A DNA stretch of 63,235 bases from Polaromonas sp. YR568 (GTDB lineage Bacteria > Pseudomonadota > Gammaproteobacteria > Burkholderiales > Burkholderiaceae_C). Positions within the stretch are counted from its first letter, which is position 1. Every line of letters starts with the position of its first letter. Location: assembly GCA_945878995.1 (NCBI GenBank), contig CAMCUN010000013.1, positions 1 through 63,235 of the forward strand, written 5' to 3'. Of this stretch, positions 32,136-41,470 are shown one piece after another. A model generated the notes under the pieces. The model had not been told where the DNA came from. It made no database searches and was given only the letters and a program-made list of their open reading frames with translations. The position numbers were made by a program, and so were the translations under genes.

Positions 32136-32242
32136 GTGTCTCCTGCAGGGCGGGGTGATCAAATTTCCAGTTGGGACCTTCTCGCCAACTGTTCAATCCA
32201 TGATGATGCCACGGCCAGCGCCATCGATGAAGGCCGCGGGCT

Positions 32243-33997
32243 TCAAGCCAGCCAGCGTTCCACGGCGGCGGCATCGCCCATGGCCAGGCGCCAGGTGGCG
32301 CCCGCAGCGGGCACGACCAAAGACAGGCGAAAGAGCTGCTGGTCTCTGGCCACCAGGGCCGTGACTTTTTGGCCGGGCAGGCAGTACAGCTTGAGGTCTT
32401 CCACTTTTTGCAAGCGCCAACCGCGCCCGCCTTCAAGCTCCACGCCCAGCCACTCGTCGCCGGCGGCCAGGCCCGCCGCATGGGCGGCGCCGCCGTGCAG
32501 CACGGTTTTGACCACCACGCCAGCCGTCTCGCTGCAGCGCAGGCCCAGGCGCTGGGCCAGCTGTGCGGGGTCGTCCACCACCGCCACGCCGTGCTCTTGC
32601 AGCAGGCTTTTCAGGGGCAGCTCGCCCACGCCATGCACCCAGGCGGCGAGCTCGGGCGCCATCGAGTGCCCGCTGGCTGCCTGCAGCTCCTCGGCCAAGT
32701 CCTGCTCGCTCATGGGGCCGGCCTCGCAGCGGTGCCACAGCGCGCGCATCACCTGGTCCAAGCTGGCCTGGCCGCCTTGCCGCAGGCTCAAGTCCAGGCA
32801 CAGGGCCACCAGCGCGCCCTTGGTGTAGTAGCTGACTGTGGCGTTGGGCGTGTTCTCGTGCTGGCGGTAGTACTTGACCCAGGCGTCAAAGCTGGCCTGG
32901 GCCACCGACTGCACGGCGCGGCCCGGCGTTTGCATGACTTGGTTGATGGTTTTGTTGAGCAGCTTGAGGTAGCCGGCGTTGTCCAGCAGGCCCGCGCGCC
33001 TGAGCAGCAGGTCGTCGTAGTAGCTGGTAAAACCTTCAAAAAACCACAGCAGGCGCGTGTAGTTTTCTTGCGTGTAGTCGTAGCGGGCAAATTCAACAGG
33101 TCGCAGGCGCTTGACGTTCCAGGTGTGGAAATACTCGTGGCTGATGAGGCCGCGCAAGGTGGTGTAGCCCTCGGACACCTTGGCCTCGCCGCGCACCGGC
33201 AGGTCGCGCCGATTGCAAATCAAGGCCGTCGAGTTGCGGTGCTCCAAGCCGCCGTAGCCCTCGGCCACCACATGCAGCATGAAAACGTAGTGCTTGAACG
33301 GCGGCTTTTCGCTGCCGTGCCAAAAGTGGATTTGGGTCTGGCAAATTTTTTGCGTGTCGGCCAGCAATTTTTCGCTGTCAAAGGTGGGCGCCGCACCCGA
33401 GACCACCAGGCGGTGTGTCACGCCACCGGCCTTGAAGTTGCCGCTCCACAGAACACCCAGGGTGACCGGGCAGTCGGCCAACTCGTCATAGTCGCTCGCC
33501 AGGTACACCCCAAAGCCCTGCGCGTCCACATCCAGGGGCGCCAAGCCCGTGGCCAGCGTCCAGCCTTTGAAGGCTTTGAGGCTTTTGGGTGCGGGGATCT
33601 CCAGCCTGTGCGGCACAGATTCCTGGCCTTCAACCCGCAGGCACAAGCTGGTGGCATTGAAAAACCCCCGCTCGTGGCCCAGCATGGCCGTGCGCACCGA
33701 CGGGTCGTTGGCGTACACCTCCCAGCTCAGTGTGAGCGGGCGGGAGGGCTTGGCCTCGGCTTGCCAGGTGCATTTGTCCAACTGCGTCAGCGCCACCTCT
33801 AGTCGGCCTTGGCGGGCTTGCAGTTGTTGCAGCTGCCCCGAGAACTCCCGCACCATGTAGCTGCCGGGGATCCACACCGGCAAGCTGACCCGCTGCTGGG
33901 GCAAGGGCTTGGCTACGGTCAGCGTGACGCGAAACAGGTGCGCATGAAGATCGGCGATCTCAACGCGGTAATGGATGTCTGGCAAGGCGGTGCCCAT
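32243..33997 (-). CDS. M61-family metallopeptidase with PDZ domain (glycyl aminopeptidase type)
   Basis: A 584-residue gluzincin. Residues 1-190 are a beta-sandwich N-domain, the catalytic helix HEYFHTWNVKRLRP lies at 287-300, and the third zinc ligand is Glu321 in FFEGFTSYYDDLL. The C-terminal PDZ domain covers about 490-570 (LGLRCSETAGVVVKTVLHGGAAHAAGLAAGDEWLGVE). No signal peptide is visible, so it is likely cytoplasmic. M61 enzymes release N-terminal Gly/Ala from peptides. It is five bases after dsbC on the same strand. Confidence 0.93.
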   Translation of the reverse strand: MGTALPDIHYRVEIADLHAHLFRVTLTVAKPLPQQRVSLPVWIPGSYMVREFSGQLQQLQARQGRLEVALTQLDKCTWQAEAKPSRPLTLSWEVYANDPSVRTAMLGHERGFFNATSLCLRVEGQESVPHRLEIPAPKSLKAFKGWTLATGLAPLDVDAQGFGVYLASDYDELADCPVTLGVLWSGNFKAGGVTHRLVVSGAAPTFDSEKLLADTQKICQTQIHFWHGSEKPPFKHYVFMLHVVAEGYGGLEHRNSTALICNRRDLPVRGEAKVSEGYTTLRGLISHEYFHTWNVKRLRPVEFARYDYTQENYTRLLWFFEGFTSYYDDLLLRRAGLLDNAGYLKLLNKTINQVMQTPGRAVQSVAQASFDAWVKYYRQHENTPNATVSYYTKGALVALCLDLSLRQGGQASLDQVMRALWHRCEAGPMSEQDLAEELQAASGHSMAPELAAWVHGVGELPLKSLLQEHGVAVVDDPAQLAQRLGLRCSETAGVVVKTVLHGGAAHAAGLAAGDEWLGVELEGGRGWRLQKVEDLKLYCLPGQKVTALVARDQQLFRLSLVVPAAGATWRLAMGDAAAVERWLA

Positions 33998-34002
33998 GGC
34001 GC

Positions 34003-34743
34003 TCAGCGTGCCTCGGCCAGCAGCTTGTCAACCTCGGCAGCAGCCACCGCGCCGGGCACGCGCTTGCCGTTGGAGAAGATCAGGGTGGGTGTGCCCGTGA
34101 TGCGGTTTTTGCGCCCAAACTCCACGTTGCGGGTCAGCGCCGCGCTGTCGCAAGCGCCCATGGGGCGGGGCACGGTTTTGTCGTTGACCATCATGTCGGT
34201 CCAGGCTTTGGCGCGGTCTTTGGCGCACCAAATGTGGCGCGACTTTTCGGTGGAGTCTGGGCCCAAAATGGGCATCAAAAAGAGGTAAACCGTGACATCG
34301 TTGACCTTGAGCATGTCCCGCTCAAAGCGCTTGCAGTAGCCGCAGTTTGGGTCTTCAAACACCGCCAGCTTGCGCTTGCCATTGCCCCGCACGATGGCAA
34401 ATGCATCTTCCAGCGGCAGGCTGTCAAAGGCAATGGCAGTCAGCTTGTCCAGGCGCTCTTCGGTGAGGTTTTTGCGGGTGCGGGTGTCAATCATCTGGCC
34501 TTGCAAGATGAAGCTGCCTTCGCCATCGGTGTAGATGAGGTCTTGGCCCATGCGCACCTCAAACATACCGGCCATGGGCGTGCGGGCGATCTCGTCAATC
34601 TTGGGGATGCCGGGCAGGCGTTCGCTGAGGTTTTTACGGATGGCCGCTTCTTGCTGGGGTGTCTGAGCGTGCAGACCACAGGCCAAAAGCCAGCCACAGG
34701 TGAAGGCAAGCAAGCGCCCAGTGCGCAGCAGGGGATGGGTCAT
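34003..34743 (-). CDS. dsbC: Thiol:disulfide interchange protein DsbC
   Basis: A periplasmic disulfide isomerase with a signal peptide (LLAFTCGWLLACGLHAQ). The N-terminal dimerisation domain includes MFEVRMGQDLIYTDGEGSFILQGQMID. The thioredoxin domain has VFEDPNCGYCKRFE (Cys134/Cys137), the second Cys pair (WCAKDRAKAW and MGACDSAAL) and cis-Pro in ITGTPTLIFSNGKRVPG. Length 246 is slightly above E. coli DsbC (236). It lies between the UbiH-like gene and the M61 peptidase in an apparent three-gene operon. DsbC needs DsbD, not in this window. Confidence 0.94.
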   Translation of the reverse strand: MTHPLLRTGRLLAFTCGWLLACGLHAQTPQQEAAIRKNLSERLPGIPKIDEIARTPMAGMFEVRMGQDLIYTDGEGSFILQGQMIDTRTRKNLTEERLDKLTAIAFDSLPLEDAFAIVRGNGKRKLAVFEDPNCGYCKRFERDMLKVNDVTVYLFLMPILGPDSTEKSRHIWCAKDRAKAWTDMMVNDKTVPRPMGACDSAALTRNVEFGRKNRITGTPTLIFSNGKRVPGAVAAAEVDKLLAEAR

Positions 34744-34751
34744 GGGGTCTT

Positions 34752-35864
34752 TCAGTCCATCGCCTGGCGGGTCAGCCAGGCGGTTGCAAAACGGTTTCGG
34801 CCCAAGGCACTCATGCCCCAGTTGCGCAGCGCCTGCAAGCGGGCGTCGCTGTGCGAGAACAGGCCCTGCAGGCCGTCGGTGACCAGGCCCATGGCCCGCA
34901 CATCGGCACGGCGCGCGCGCTCATAGCGGCGCAGCAATTTTTCGTCGCCCAAGGCGCGCCAGTACTCGCGCTCTTGCAGCACTTGGGCCAGCACCCGCAC
35001 GTCGGCCAGGCCCAGGTTCAGGCCTTGGCCGGCCAGCGGATGCACAGTGTGGGCGGCATCCCCGGCCAGCGCCCAGCCAGGGCCGACCCAGCGCTCGGCC
35101 TCGCCCAGGGCCAAGGGCCAGGCCATGACGGGGCTGCTCAGCTGCAAATGTCCGGCCTCCAGGCCGACGGCCGCTTGCACGGCTTGTGTGAATTCTTCTG
35201 CAGGCAAGGCCTGCAGCTGGGCCGCATGGGCGTGGCTGACAGACCACACCAGCGCCAACTCGCGGCCGCCCGCACCGCCCATGGGCAGCAAGGCCAAAAT
35301 GTCGCCGCCCTGAAACCATTGGCGCGCCACGCCGCCGTGCTCGGCGCTGCTGATCAGGCGCGCCGCCAAGGCTTTTTGGCCATAAGGTTTGACCATCCAT
35401 TGCACACCAAACTCGCTGCGGCTGCGGCTGGAGGGGCCTTCACACACCACCGTGAGCGCGGCCTTGACATCGGCGAGGTCCGTGACGGTGTGCACCTCGG
35501 GCGCAAAGTGCAGCGCCTGGGCCAGCTGGCTCTCCAGCGCGGGCACCTCCACCAGCCAAGCCATCTGGCCCAAGCCCTCAGGCGGTGCAAAGTCCAGGCG
35601 GCCGCCATCGTCGCCCCACACCTGCATGCCGGTCATGGGGGTGCTCAGCGGCGATTCTGGCCACACCCGCAGCGTGGTCAGCAGCTCGCGCGAGGCCCGG
35701 TTCAGCGCATAGGCGCGCACATCGGCCTGCGCAGCTTCGGTCGGGGCCGCACTGGCCGGCGGGCGGTAGAGCGCCACGCGCAAGCGATCGCGCGCCAACA
35801 GCAGGGCCAGACAGCGGGCCACCATGCCGTCGCCGCGAATGCACACATCAAAGCTTTGAGCCAT
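34752..35864 (-). CDS. UbiH/Coq6-family FAD-dependent monooxygenase
   Basis: A 370-residue flavoprotein of the UbiH/UbiF/VisC/Coq6 hydroxylase family, likely acting in ubiquinone-ring hydroxylation. The FAD dinucleotide fold starts FDVCIRGDGMVARCLALLLARDRLRVALYRP; the FAD/NAD(P)H motif GDAAHTVHPLAGQGLNLGLADV is at about 275. Its Rossmann glycines read GDGMVA rather than GGGxxG, and it is shorter than UbiH (about 390-410), so which position of the ring it hydroxylates is not clear. TAGAAT lies five bases upstream of the ATG, again leaderless-like. MOSC gene is divergent. Confidence 0.85.
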   Translation of the reverse strand: MAQSFDVCIRGDGMVARCLALLLARDRLRVALYRPPASAAPTEAAQADVRAYALNRASRELLTTLRVWPESPLSTPMTGMQVWGDDGGRLDFAPPEGLGQMAWLVEVPALESQLAQALHFAPEVHTVTDLADVKAALTVVCEGPSSRSRSEFGVQWMVKPYGQKALAARLISSAEHGGVARQWFQGGDILALLPMGGAGGRELALVWSVSHAHAAQLQALPAEEFTQAVQAAVGLEAGHLQLSSPVMAWPLALGEAERWVGPGWALAGDAAHTVHPLAGQGLNLGLADVRVLAQVLQEREYWRALGDEKLLRRYERARRADVRAMGLVTDGLQGLFSHSDARLQALRNWGMSALGRNRFATAWLTRQAMD

Positions 35865-35875
35865 GGGTCATTCTA
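35865..35875 (-). promoter_or_regulatory. -10 element of the UbiH-like gene, leaderless arrangement
   Basis: TAGAAT (35875-35870, minus strand) is separated from the ATG at 35864 by five bases, with no Shine-Dalgarno. Confidence 0.4.
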
Positions 35876-35938
35876 AAAGCCGGTGACAATGCCCGGCGAT
35901 CCGGCGCTTATTGCCCTTTGAGACCCTAACGCCCAGCC

Positions 35939-36841
35939 ATGAGCTCTTCTTTGCCCAACTCCTCCGACCAGCTTGAGGCGGTCATCGCCCAGCTCTTTGT
36001 GTACCCCGTTAAATCCTGCGGCCCCTTGGCGGTGGACAGCGCCTTGCTGACCGACCAAGGCCTGGAGTTCGACCGCGCCTGGATGGTGGTGGACGCGCAG
36101 GGCGAGTTTTACTCGCAACGCGAATTTCCGCGGCTGGCGCTGGTGCAGCCCCAGATGCGCCAAAACGACTTGGTGCTGCGCGCCCCGGGCATGTTGGCAC
36201 TGCACCTGTCGCTGGACGGCGTGGAAAGTGCGGCCCGGGTGTCGCTGTGGGGCGAAGATCTGGACGCCTGGGACATGGGGCCGCTGGCGGCGCAGTGGTT
36301 CAGCGATTTTTTGGGCGCGCCTGCGCGCCTGGTGCGCTTTGACCCGGAGGTCGAGCGCGCGTCCAGCCGGCAATGGACAGGGGGCGAGACCGCGCTCAAC
36401 CAGTTCAGCGACGGCTTTCCCTTGATGGTCATCAGCCAGCCCTCGCTCGATGAGCTCAACCGCCGCTTGCAGGCCCAGGGCCAAGCCAGTGTGCCCATGG
36501 CGCGATTTAGGCCAAACATTGTGCTGGCCGCTCTGCCTGGCTCGCCTGGTGAGTCTTGGCACGCCCATGACGAAGACCGGGTGGACTTGTTGCACATCCA
36601 AACCGCAGACCAACTGGTGCAGCTGCGCCCCGTTAAGCCCTGCGCGCGCTGCGAGATCGTCAACCTCGACCCCCTCACTGCCGAGCGCAGCCCGCAGGTC
36701 TTGGACCTGCTGCACACTTACCGACAAGACGCCCGAATCGACGGTGCGCTCAGCTTTGGCATGAACCTCATCACCGTCGCCGGCCTGGAGCAAACCCTGG
36801 CGGTGGGCCAGCCCGTGAGGGCGACGCTGCGCTTTGACTGA
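35939..36841 (+). CDS. MOSC domain-containing protein (YcbX/mARC-like)
   Basis: A 300-residue protein with the N-terminal MOSC beta-barrel domain (VIAQLFVYPVKSCGPLAVDSALLTDQGLEFDRAWMVVDAQGEFYSQREFPRLALVQP) and the C-terminal MOSC domain. The cysteine block VKPCARCEIVNLDPLTAERSPQVLDLL is near residue 233; its PCARCEIVNLD pattern contains the cysteine that ligates molybdenum cofactor in mARC-type enzymes. YcbX-like proteins reduce N-hydroxylated purine analogues. A molybdenum hydroxylase subunit lies elsewhere in the window, but there is no link shown. Confidence 0.9.
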   Translation: MSSSLPNSSDQLEAVIAQLFVYPVKSCGPLAVDSALLTDQGLEFDRAWMVVDAQGEFYSQREFPRLALVQPQMRQNDLVLRAPGMLALHLSLDGVESAARVSLWGEDLDAWDMGPLAAQWFSDFLGAPARLVRFDPEVERASSRQWTGGETALNQFSDGFPLMVISQPSLDELNRRLQAQGQASVPMARFRPNIVLAALPGSPGESWHAHDEDRVDLLHIQTADQLVQLRPVKPCARCEIVNLDPLTAERSPQVLDLLHTYRQDARIDGALSFGMNLITVAGLEQTLAVGQPVRATLRFD

Positions 36842-36857
36842 CTTGGAAGGGAGTCGG

Positions 36858-38069
36858 TCAGCCGTTCAACTTCAGCCTGTGCCTGCGGCGCAGCTGGGCT
36901 GACAAGAAAACAGCCATGCTGACCATGGCGACGGCGCCGCCAGCGAGCACTGCGCTGGAGCCCAGCGGCCCAATCAGGCTGGTGGCCAGCAGCACGCCCA
37001 GCGCCTGCCCCGAGAACAGCGCCGTGGCAAACATGGACACACCCAGGCCCCGGGCCTGCGGTGCCATTTGCGTGGCGTTCGCTTGCAAGGTGTTGTGCAG
37101 CATGAAAAAGGCAAAACCGGCCACCAGCATGGCCGGCGGTGCCAGCAGCCACCAGGGTGAAAAGGCCACAGTCAACAAAGCCGCGCCCAAGGTGCAGCCA
37201 CCGACCAGCGCCAGTCCGTGTTCGCCCAGCTTGCGTATCAGGGGCTTGGCCTGGCTCATGTAAAGCATGCCGCCCAAGCCGAACATGGCCACCGTGGCGC
37301 CCGCGCTCGACAGGGCCAGGCCATGCACCTCGTGCAAATGGGTGGCAATGATGGCCACCAAGCCAAAGCCCGCGCCGCCCTGCACCATGGACACCGCCAG
37401 CAAGGTGCGCACCCAGGGCTCGCTCAGCAGCTCACGCGTTTGCTCCCAAATCCCGCGGGGCGGCTGGTCGCTGAAGGGGCCGGCCACCTGCTGACCCATG
37501 TCGCGCCACAGCAAAGCCCCCACGCCCAAAAAGAGCACCGCCATCAGCACAAAAGCCCAGCGCCAGCCCACGGTGTCTACAAAAACACCACCCATCAGTT
37601 GCCCGCCCATGATGCCCATGGTCGTGCCCAGCCCCACTCTAGCCAGCGTTTCTTGGCGCATGGCGTAGGGCACTGCGTCGCCCGTCCAGGCGATGGACAT
37701 GGGAATGATGGCGGCCACCACCAAGGCCATCAACACACGGGCCAGCACCAGCGCGTCCAAGCTGCCCGCAAACACCGCCATCAAGCTGCCCGCCCCGCTG
37801 GCCACCGTGGTGAAGGTGAGCACCCGCAGCTTGCCCAGCCGGTCGCCGGCTGCCCCGTAAAGCAGCTGCGCCAGGCCATAGACCACAGCAAACAACGACA
37901 CCACCTGACCTGTGCGCGCCATGCTGGCGCCAAACTCGCGGGCCAGCTCGGGGAGCATGGCATCACAAATGCGCTGGGTGGCCATGCTGCAAAAGCAGGC
38001 CAAAGACAGCAGCAAAACGGTGCGGCGCGTGTTTGCGGACAGCGCTGGCAGGGGAGTGGGGGTCATCAA
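36858..38069 (-). CDS. Major facilitator superfamily transporter (drug/metabolite efflux type)
   Basis: A 403-residue protein with about twelve membrane segments. The DHA1-like motif A is VSLFAVVYGLAQLLYGAAGDRLGKLRVL between helices 2 and 3, followed by MALVVAAIIPMSIAWTGDAVPYAMRQETLARVGLGTTMG. The C-terminal half has the matching pattern AMFGLGGMLYMSQAKPLIRKLGEH. The likely direction is efflux by proton antiport; substrate unknown. It lies 102 bp downstream of a Bug receptor in the same orientation, perhaps by chance. Confidence 0.88.
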   Translation of the reverse strand: MMTPTPLPALSANTRRTVLLLSLACFCSMATQRICDAMLPELAREFGASMARTGQVVSLFAVVYGLAQLLYGAAGDRLGKLRVLTFTTVASGAGSLMAVFAGSLDALVLARVLMALVVAAIIPMSIAWTGDAVPYAMRQETLARVGLGTTMGIMGGQLMGGVFVDTVGWRWAFVLMAVLFLGVGALLWRDMGQQVAGPFSDQPPRGIWEQTRELLSEPWVRTLLAVSMVQGGAGFGLVAIIATHLHEVHGLALSSAGATVAMFGLGGMLYMSQAKPLIRKLGEHGLALVGGCTLGAALLTVAFSPWWLLAPPAMLVAGFAFFMLHNTLQANATQMAPQARGLGVSMFATALFSGQALGVLLATSLIGPLGSSAVLAGGAVAMVSMAVFLSAQLRRRHRLKLNG

Positions 38070-38171
38070 GGCGGAGGTAAATACTTAGCAGGCTCAGTGT
38101 ATCCCTGCCCCTCTTGGCTAGTGCGCGCGCAGCGCTGGGGCTGTCCTGCGCGCGACCGGCCGCTGCCCGCT

Positions 38172-39128
38172 TCAGTCGGCCTTGATTTGCCGGCTCTCTA
38201 TGAGTCTTTTCCAGCGTGCAAATTCAGCCGCTTGGTAGGCCGTGAACTGCTCGGGCGTGCTGGCCACAATTTCAAAGCCCAGCTCCAACAGCTTGGGCTT
38301 GACCTGCGGGTCGTTGAGCGCAGCAGCGATGGCCGAGTGCAGCCTGGCCTTGAGCTCGGCCGGGGTCCCTTTGGGTGCGGCAATGGCTTGCCAGGAATAG
38401 ACGTTGGCGTCTTTGATGCCTGCTTCTTCCAGCGAGGGCACTTGGGGCAGCAGCGGCGATCGTTTGGCGCTCGTGATGGCCAGCGCGCGCAGCTTGCCCG
38501 CCTGGATTTGCGGCATGGCCGTGTTGATGTTCATGAAGGACGAATCGACCTGAGCGCCCAGCAAATCGTTCATCACCGGGCCGCCCCCTTTGTAGGGCAC
38601 ATGCACGCCTGTGGTCCCTGTTTGTTGCCAAAACAGCTCGGCTGTGAGGTGGTCGCTGCTGCCGTTGCCCGACGACGCGAATGTCATTTTCTGAGGATTG
38701 GCCTTGGTGAAGGCAATCACCTCGGCCAGTGTCTTGTGTGGTGAGGCCGCAGGCACCACCAGCACGTTGGGCGCCTGCACCGCCACCGAAACATAGTCCA
38801 GCTCTTTGAGCGCGTCATAAGGCGCCTTGATCAGGTGAGGCGCGATCACAAACGGCCCCAGCGAGGACACCAGCAGCGTCTGTCCGTCGGGCGCCGAGCG
38901 CACCACCTGGCCCGTGCCTATGGTGCCGGTGGCACCTGCCTTGTTGTCCACGATGAAGCGACCGCCCAGGCGCTCTTGCAGCTTGGGCGCCAGCGTGCGG
39001 GCAATCAGGTCGGTGGAGCCGCCGGGTGGGAAGGGCACCACCAAGGTCACGGGTTTGGTGGCGTCTGGCCAAGCCAGGGCCGAGCCCATGGCCAGGGCGG
39101 AAGCCAGGGCGCAAAGCAGTTGTTTCAT
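38172..39128 (-). CDS. Bug-family (TctC) tripartite tricarboxylate receptor
   Basis: A 318-residue periplasmic receptor. The signal peptide is [20 protein letters not shown] and the mature start [52 protein letters not shown] is the Bug signature. [26 protein letters not shown] gives the second ligand strand. A small AraC-type gene lies upstream in the same orientation and an MFS exporter downstream, but no TctAB genes. Ligand unknown. Confidence 0.9.
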   Translation of the reverse strand: MKQLLCALASALAMGSALAWPDATKPVTLVVPFPPGGSTDLIARTLAPKLQERLGGRFIVDNKAGATGTIGTGQVVRSAPDGQTLLVSSLGPFVIAPHLIKAPYDALKELDYVSVAVQAPNVLVVPAASPHKTLAEVIAFTKANPQKMTFASSGNGSSDHLTAELFWQQTGTTGVHVPYKGGGPVMNDLLGAQVDSSFMNINTAMPQIQAGKLRALAITSAKRSPLLPQVPSLEEAGIKDANVYSWQAIAAPKGTPAELKARLHSAIAAALNDPQVKPKLLELGFEIVASTPEQFTAYQAAEFARWKRLIESRQIKAD

Positions 39129-39285
39129 TCAAGTCTCCTGAGTTTTTAAAGTGGCCCGCCGCAGGGTTGTGCGCGGGCTGGGTGCACTTGAGCGAGCTTG
39201 ACAGGGCTTCAAAGCCCACCCGCCGGATGCACCGGGCGAATGTTAGGTCACTCAGTGGTCAGAACTCAGGGTTTTGTAGCCAAGC

Positions 39286-39543
39286 TCAGGACGGCGCGCG
39301 CCTGGTCGGGGCAGCGCCGTTTTTTTGCATAAGTTCTCGACGCTTGCGGATCCAGGTCATCGGCGTGGTGTCCAGGTGCTTGTTGAACAAGGCCAGCAGC
39401 GCGGGGTGATCGAGTCCGCTGGCCCGCATCAACTCAGGCCAGCCCAGCGTCTCCCACAGGTGCTGGTCTATCCAGTGCAGCAGCGCAGCCAGGGGCACTG
39501 GCTGGCTCGCCCGGGCTGCGGGTGAATGCTTGAGCGGGCTCAT
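39286..39543 (-). CDS. Very short AraC-type helix-turn-helix protein
   Basis: An 85-residue protein whose residues about 22-75 (LAALLHWIDQHLWETLGWPELMRASGLDHPALLALFNKHLDTTPMTWIRKRREL) match the first helix-turn-helix of AraC/XylS regulators. The second helix-turn-helix and the N-terminal ligand domain are missing; it ends with MQKNGAAPTRRAPS. It is either a mini-regulator or a remnant of a full regulator. The start at 39543 has no clear ribosome site; a longer frame up to 39687 adds an unconvincing Arg-rich N-terminus. It lies upstream of a Bug receptor and could control it. Confidence 0.6.
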   Translation of the reverse strand: MSPLKHSPAARASQPVPLAALLHWIDQHLWETLGWPELMRASGLDHPALLALFNKHLDTTPMTWIRKRRELMQKNGAAPTRRAPS

Positions 39544-39923
39544 TGGCACAGCCCGGACGGTGCGCGGCCTGTGTGGCGCCGCCGTTTTGGCCACATGGGC
39601 ATTGAAATTGATTCTGCAGCGGCCTCTTGGGCGCGGGCGCTGTGGGGCAAAGAAAGTGAGTCTGTCAATGGCAAGGTCTGTCTCCAAGCCTGGGCGGCCT
39701 CAAGGCCAGTCCGAGGGGTTATTTTTACAAGCCGCCATGATGAGATCGAACCGCGCGCTCATTTTTTAATTTTTGAAAGTTCCAGGCTGGAGTGGCCTCT
39801 GCATCATGGGTCATGGTTTTTCAATGTTCACCCTCATGCTTGCCCTCTGGCGGGCGCTGGATGACAGACCGTAGAATGATTTTTTTCTTACCTCTCAAAG
39901 TAACTTCCAAAGGTCAGCACACC
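39544..39923. other. Gene-free interval upstream of the TRAP operon
   Basis: No gene I can support. The 3' part is AT-rich around 39755-39780 and 39875-39900, with TAGAAT at about 39873-39878 as a -10 candidate for the TRAP operon. The plus-strand frame from 39526 is not convincing. Confidence 0.4.
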
Positions 39924-40943
39924 ATGAAACTGTTAAAGACTTTTTCCAGCCTCAGCCCCCTGTGGGCCGCTTTGCTGGCCTTCCATGGCGGCGCCAGCGC
40001 GCAAACAGAGTGGAAATTCAACAACAGCTACGCGCCTTCTCGGCCTGAGTCGGTGCAGATTCGCAACTTTGCCGCTGACGTGGAAAAACGCACGGGCGGC
40101 AAGCTCAAAATTGCGATCTCCGAGGGCGGCGCCCTGGGCCTCAAAGATGCTGACGCGCTGCGCTTCATGCAAACCGGCACGCCCGAACTGGGTTTCATCT
40201 GGCCGCCCTTTGTCGGCCGTGACGCGCCCGCCTTGGCCAACCTCTATGTGTACGGCCTGGTGGCCAATGCCGAGGAGCACCTGAAGGCCTTGCCGGTCTT
40301 GAAAACCGTGCTCAAAGAAGGCATTGCCAAGTGGAACGTCGAAGTGCCTGGCTTTTTGGGCTTTTCCATCGTCGACGCCTCTTTGTTCTGCCGCGAGCCG
40401 GTCAAGAGCCTGGACGAGCTCAAGAAGAAAAAGCTGCGCGTGGGCAGCCGCGAGCAGGTCGAGACCTTCAAGCGCCTGGGTGTGGCGGCCCAAATCGTGC
40501 CGCAAAACGAGCTGTACGCCGCGCTGCAAACCGGCGTGGTGGACTGCGCGCTGTATGCCGCGCGTTTTGCCAACAGCATTTCTTTGCAAGAGGTGGCCAA
40601 GCACGTCACGCCCACGGGCTTTCCTTTCCCGCCCGCGCCCTATGCGCTGCTGGCCCACAAAGGCAAATGGGCGGCGCTGCCGGCCGACCTGAAAAAAGGC
40701 TTTATCGAGGCCGTGGTCGAGCTTGAAAAAGTGAGCTTTAACTTTGACGGCGACGCATCGGGCGAAAAAGCCGCCCGCGACAAACTCGTCAGCCAAGGCA
40801 GCACCTTCTACCCGGCCTTGTCTGCCGCCGACCAAAAAGCCCTGCGCGGCTCGGCCCTGGAAACCTGGGACGTGCTGGCCAAAGAAACCGGCGGTGACGC
40901 CGTGGCCTACCGCCAGCGCATCTTGCAGGCCCTGCCTAAATGA
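39924..40943 (+). CDS. dctP: TRAP transporter solute-binding protein (DctP family)
   Basis: A 339-residue periplasmic receptor for a TRAP carrier. The start at 39924 gives the signal peptide MKLLKTFSSLSPLWAALLAFHGGASAQ. The mature part WKFNNSYAPSRPESVQIRNFAADVEKRTGGKLKI, AEEHLKALPVLKTVLKEGIAKWNVEVPGFLGF and LRVGSREQVETFKRLGVAAQIVPQNELYAALQTGVVDCALYAARFAN match DctP, where Arg438-type residue contacts the substrate carboxylate (here in VGSREQ). The substrate is probably an organic acid. It precedes dctQ with a 4-base overlap. Confidence 0.9.
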   Translation: MKLLKTFSSLSPLWAALLAFHGGASAQTEWKFNNSYAPSRPESVQIRNFAADVEKRTGGKLKIAISEGGALGLKDADALRFMQTGTPELGFIWPPFVGRDAPALANLYVYGLVANAEEHLKALPVLKTVLKEGIAKWNVEVPGFLGFSIVDASLFCREPVKSLDELKKKKLRVGSREQVETFKRLGVAAQIVPQNELYAALQTGVVDCALYAARFANSISLQEVAKHVTPTGFPFPPAPYALLAHKGKWAALPADLKKGFIEAVVELEKVSFNFDGDASGEKAARDKLVSQGSTFYPALSAADQKALRGSALETWDVLAKETGGDAVAYRQRILQALPK

Positions 40944-41470
40944 GTGGTCCGGCCCCTGCGGCGGCCACGCACAGGGGCGTCGAGCGGGTCTTGCGCGCCA
41001 TCGCGGGTGCGCTGGCCGCCATAGGCGCCTTGTCGCTGGCCGGTATTTTTGTGCTGGTCTTCGCCTCGGTGCTCATGCGCTATGTGTGGGGCCAGCCCTT
41101 TAATTTCACAGAAGAACTCTCCGGCCTCTTGATGACGCTGGCGGTGTTCACTTTGCTGCCCGCCACCGTGCTCAAAGAGGTGCACATTCGTGTCACGGTG
41201 CTGTCGGGGCTGACGCAAGGGGCTTTGCAGCGCAGCGTTTTTTTGGCGGGCCAGTTCATTTTGTTGGCCTTTTGCGTGCTGTTCGTGCGCGAGGCCTGGG
41301 CCATCACTGAATTTACCTACACCTTGAACCTCAAGTCCGAGCAGTCGCGCCTGCCGCTGGCGCCGTTTTTGATGCTGGCCACCGCGGGCATGGGCCTGGC
41401 GGGTGTGGCGGGCCTGTGGCGCACGCTCAGGCCCATGGCGCCGCAAGCCGAAGACGAGGTGCACCCATGA
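40940..41470 (+). CDS. dctQ: TRAP transporter small permease (DctQ)
   Basis: A 176-residue four-helix membrane protein: LSLAGIFVLVFASVLMRYVWGQPFNFTEELSGLLMTLAVFTLLPATVLKEVHIRV is the family core, with RYVWGQPFNFTEEL as its conserved loop. It pairs with the large permease and passes substrate from DctP. It overlaps both neighbours by four bases (ATGA), indicating tight translational coupling. Confidence 0.9.
   Translation: MSGPAPAAATHRGVERVLRAIAGALAAIGALSLAGIFVLVFASVLMRYVWGQPFNFTEELSGLLMTLAVFTLLPATVLKEVHIRVTVLSGLTQGALQRSVFLAGQFILLAFCVLFVREAWAITEFTYTLNLKSEQSRLPLAPFLMLATAGMGLAGVAGLWRTLRPMAPQAEDEVHP

Noticed and set aside
39526..39864. 112-codon plus-strand frame before the TRAP operon
   Set aside because: No domain, no ribosome site and a Trp/Arg/His-rich composition suggesting chance.
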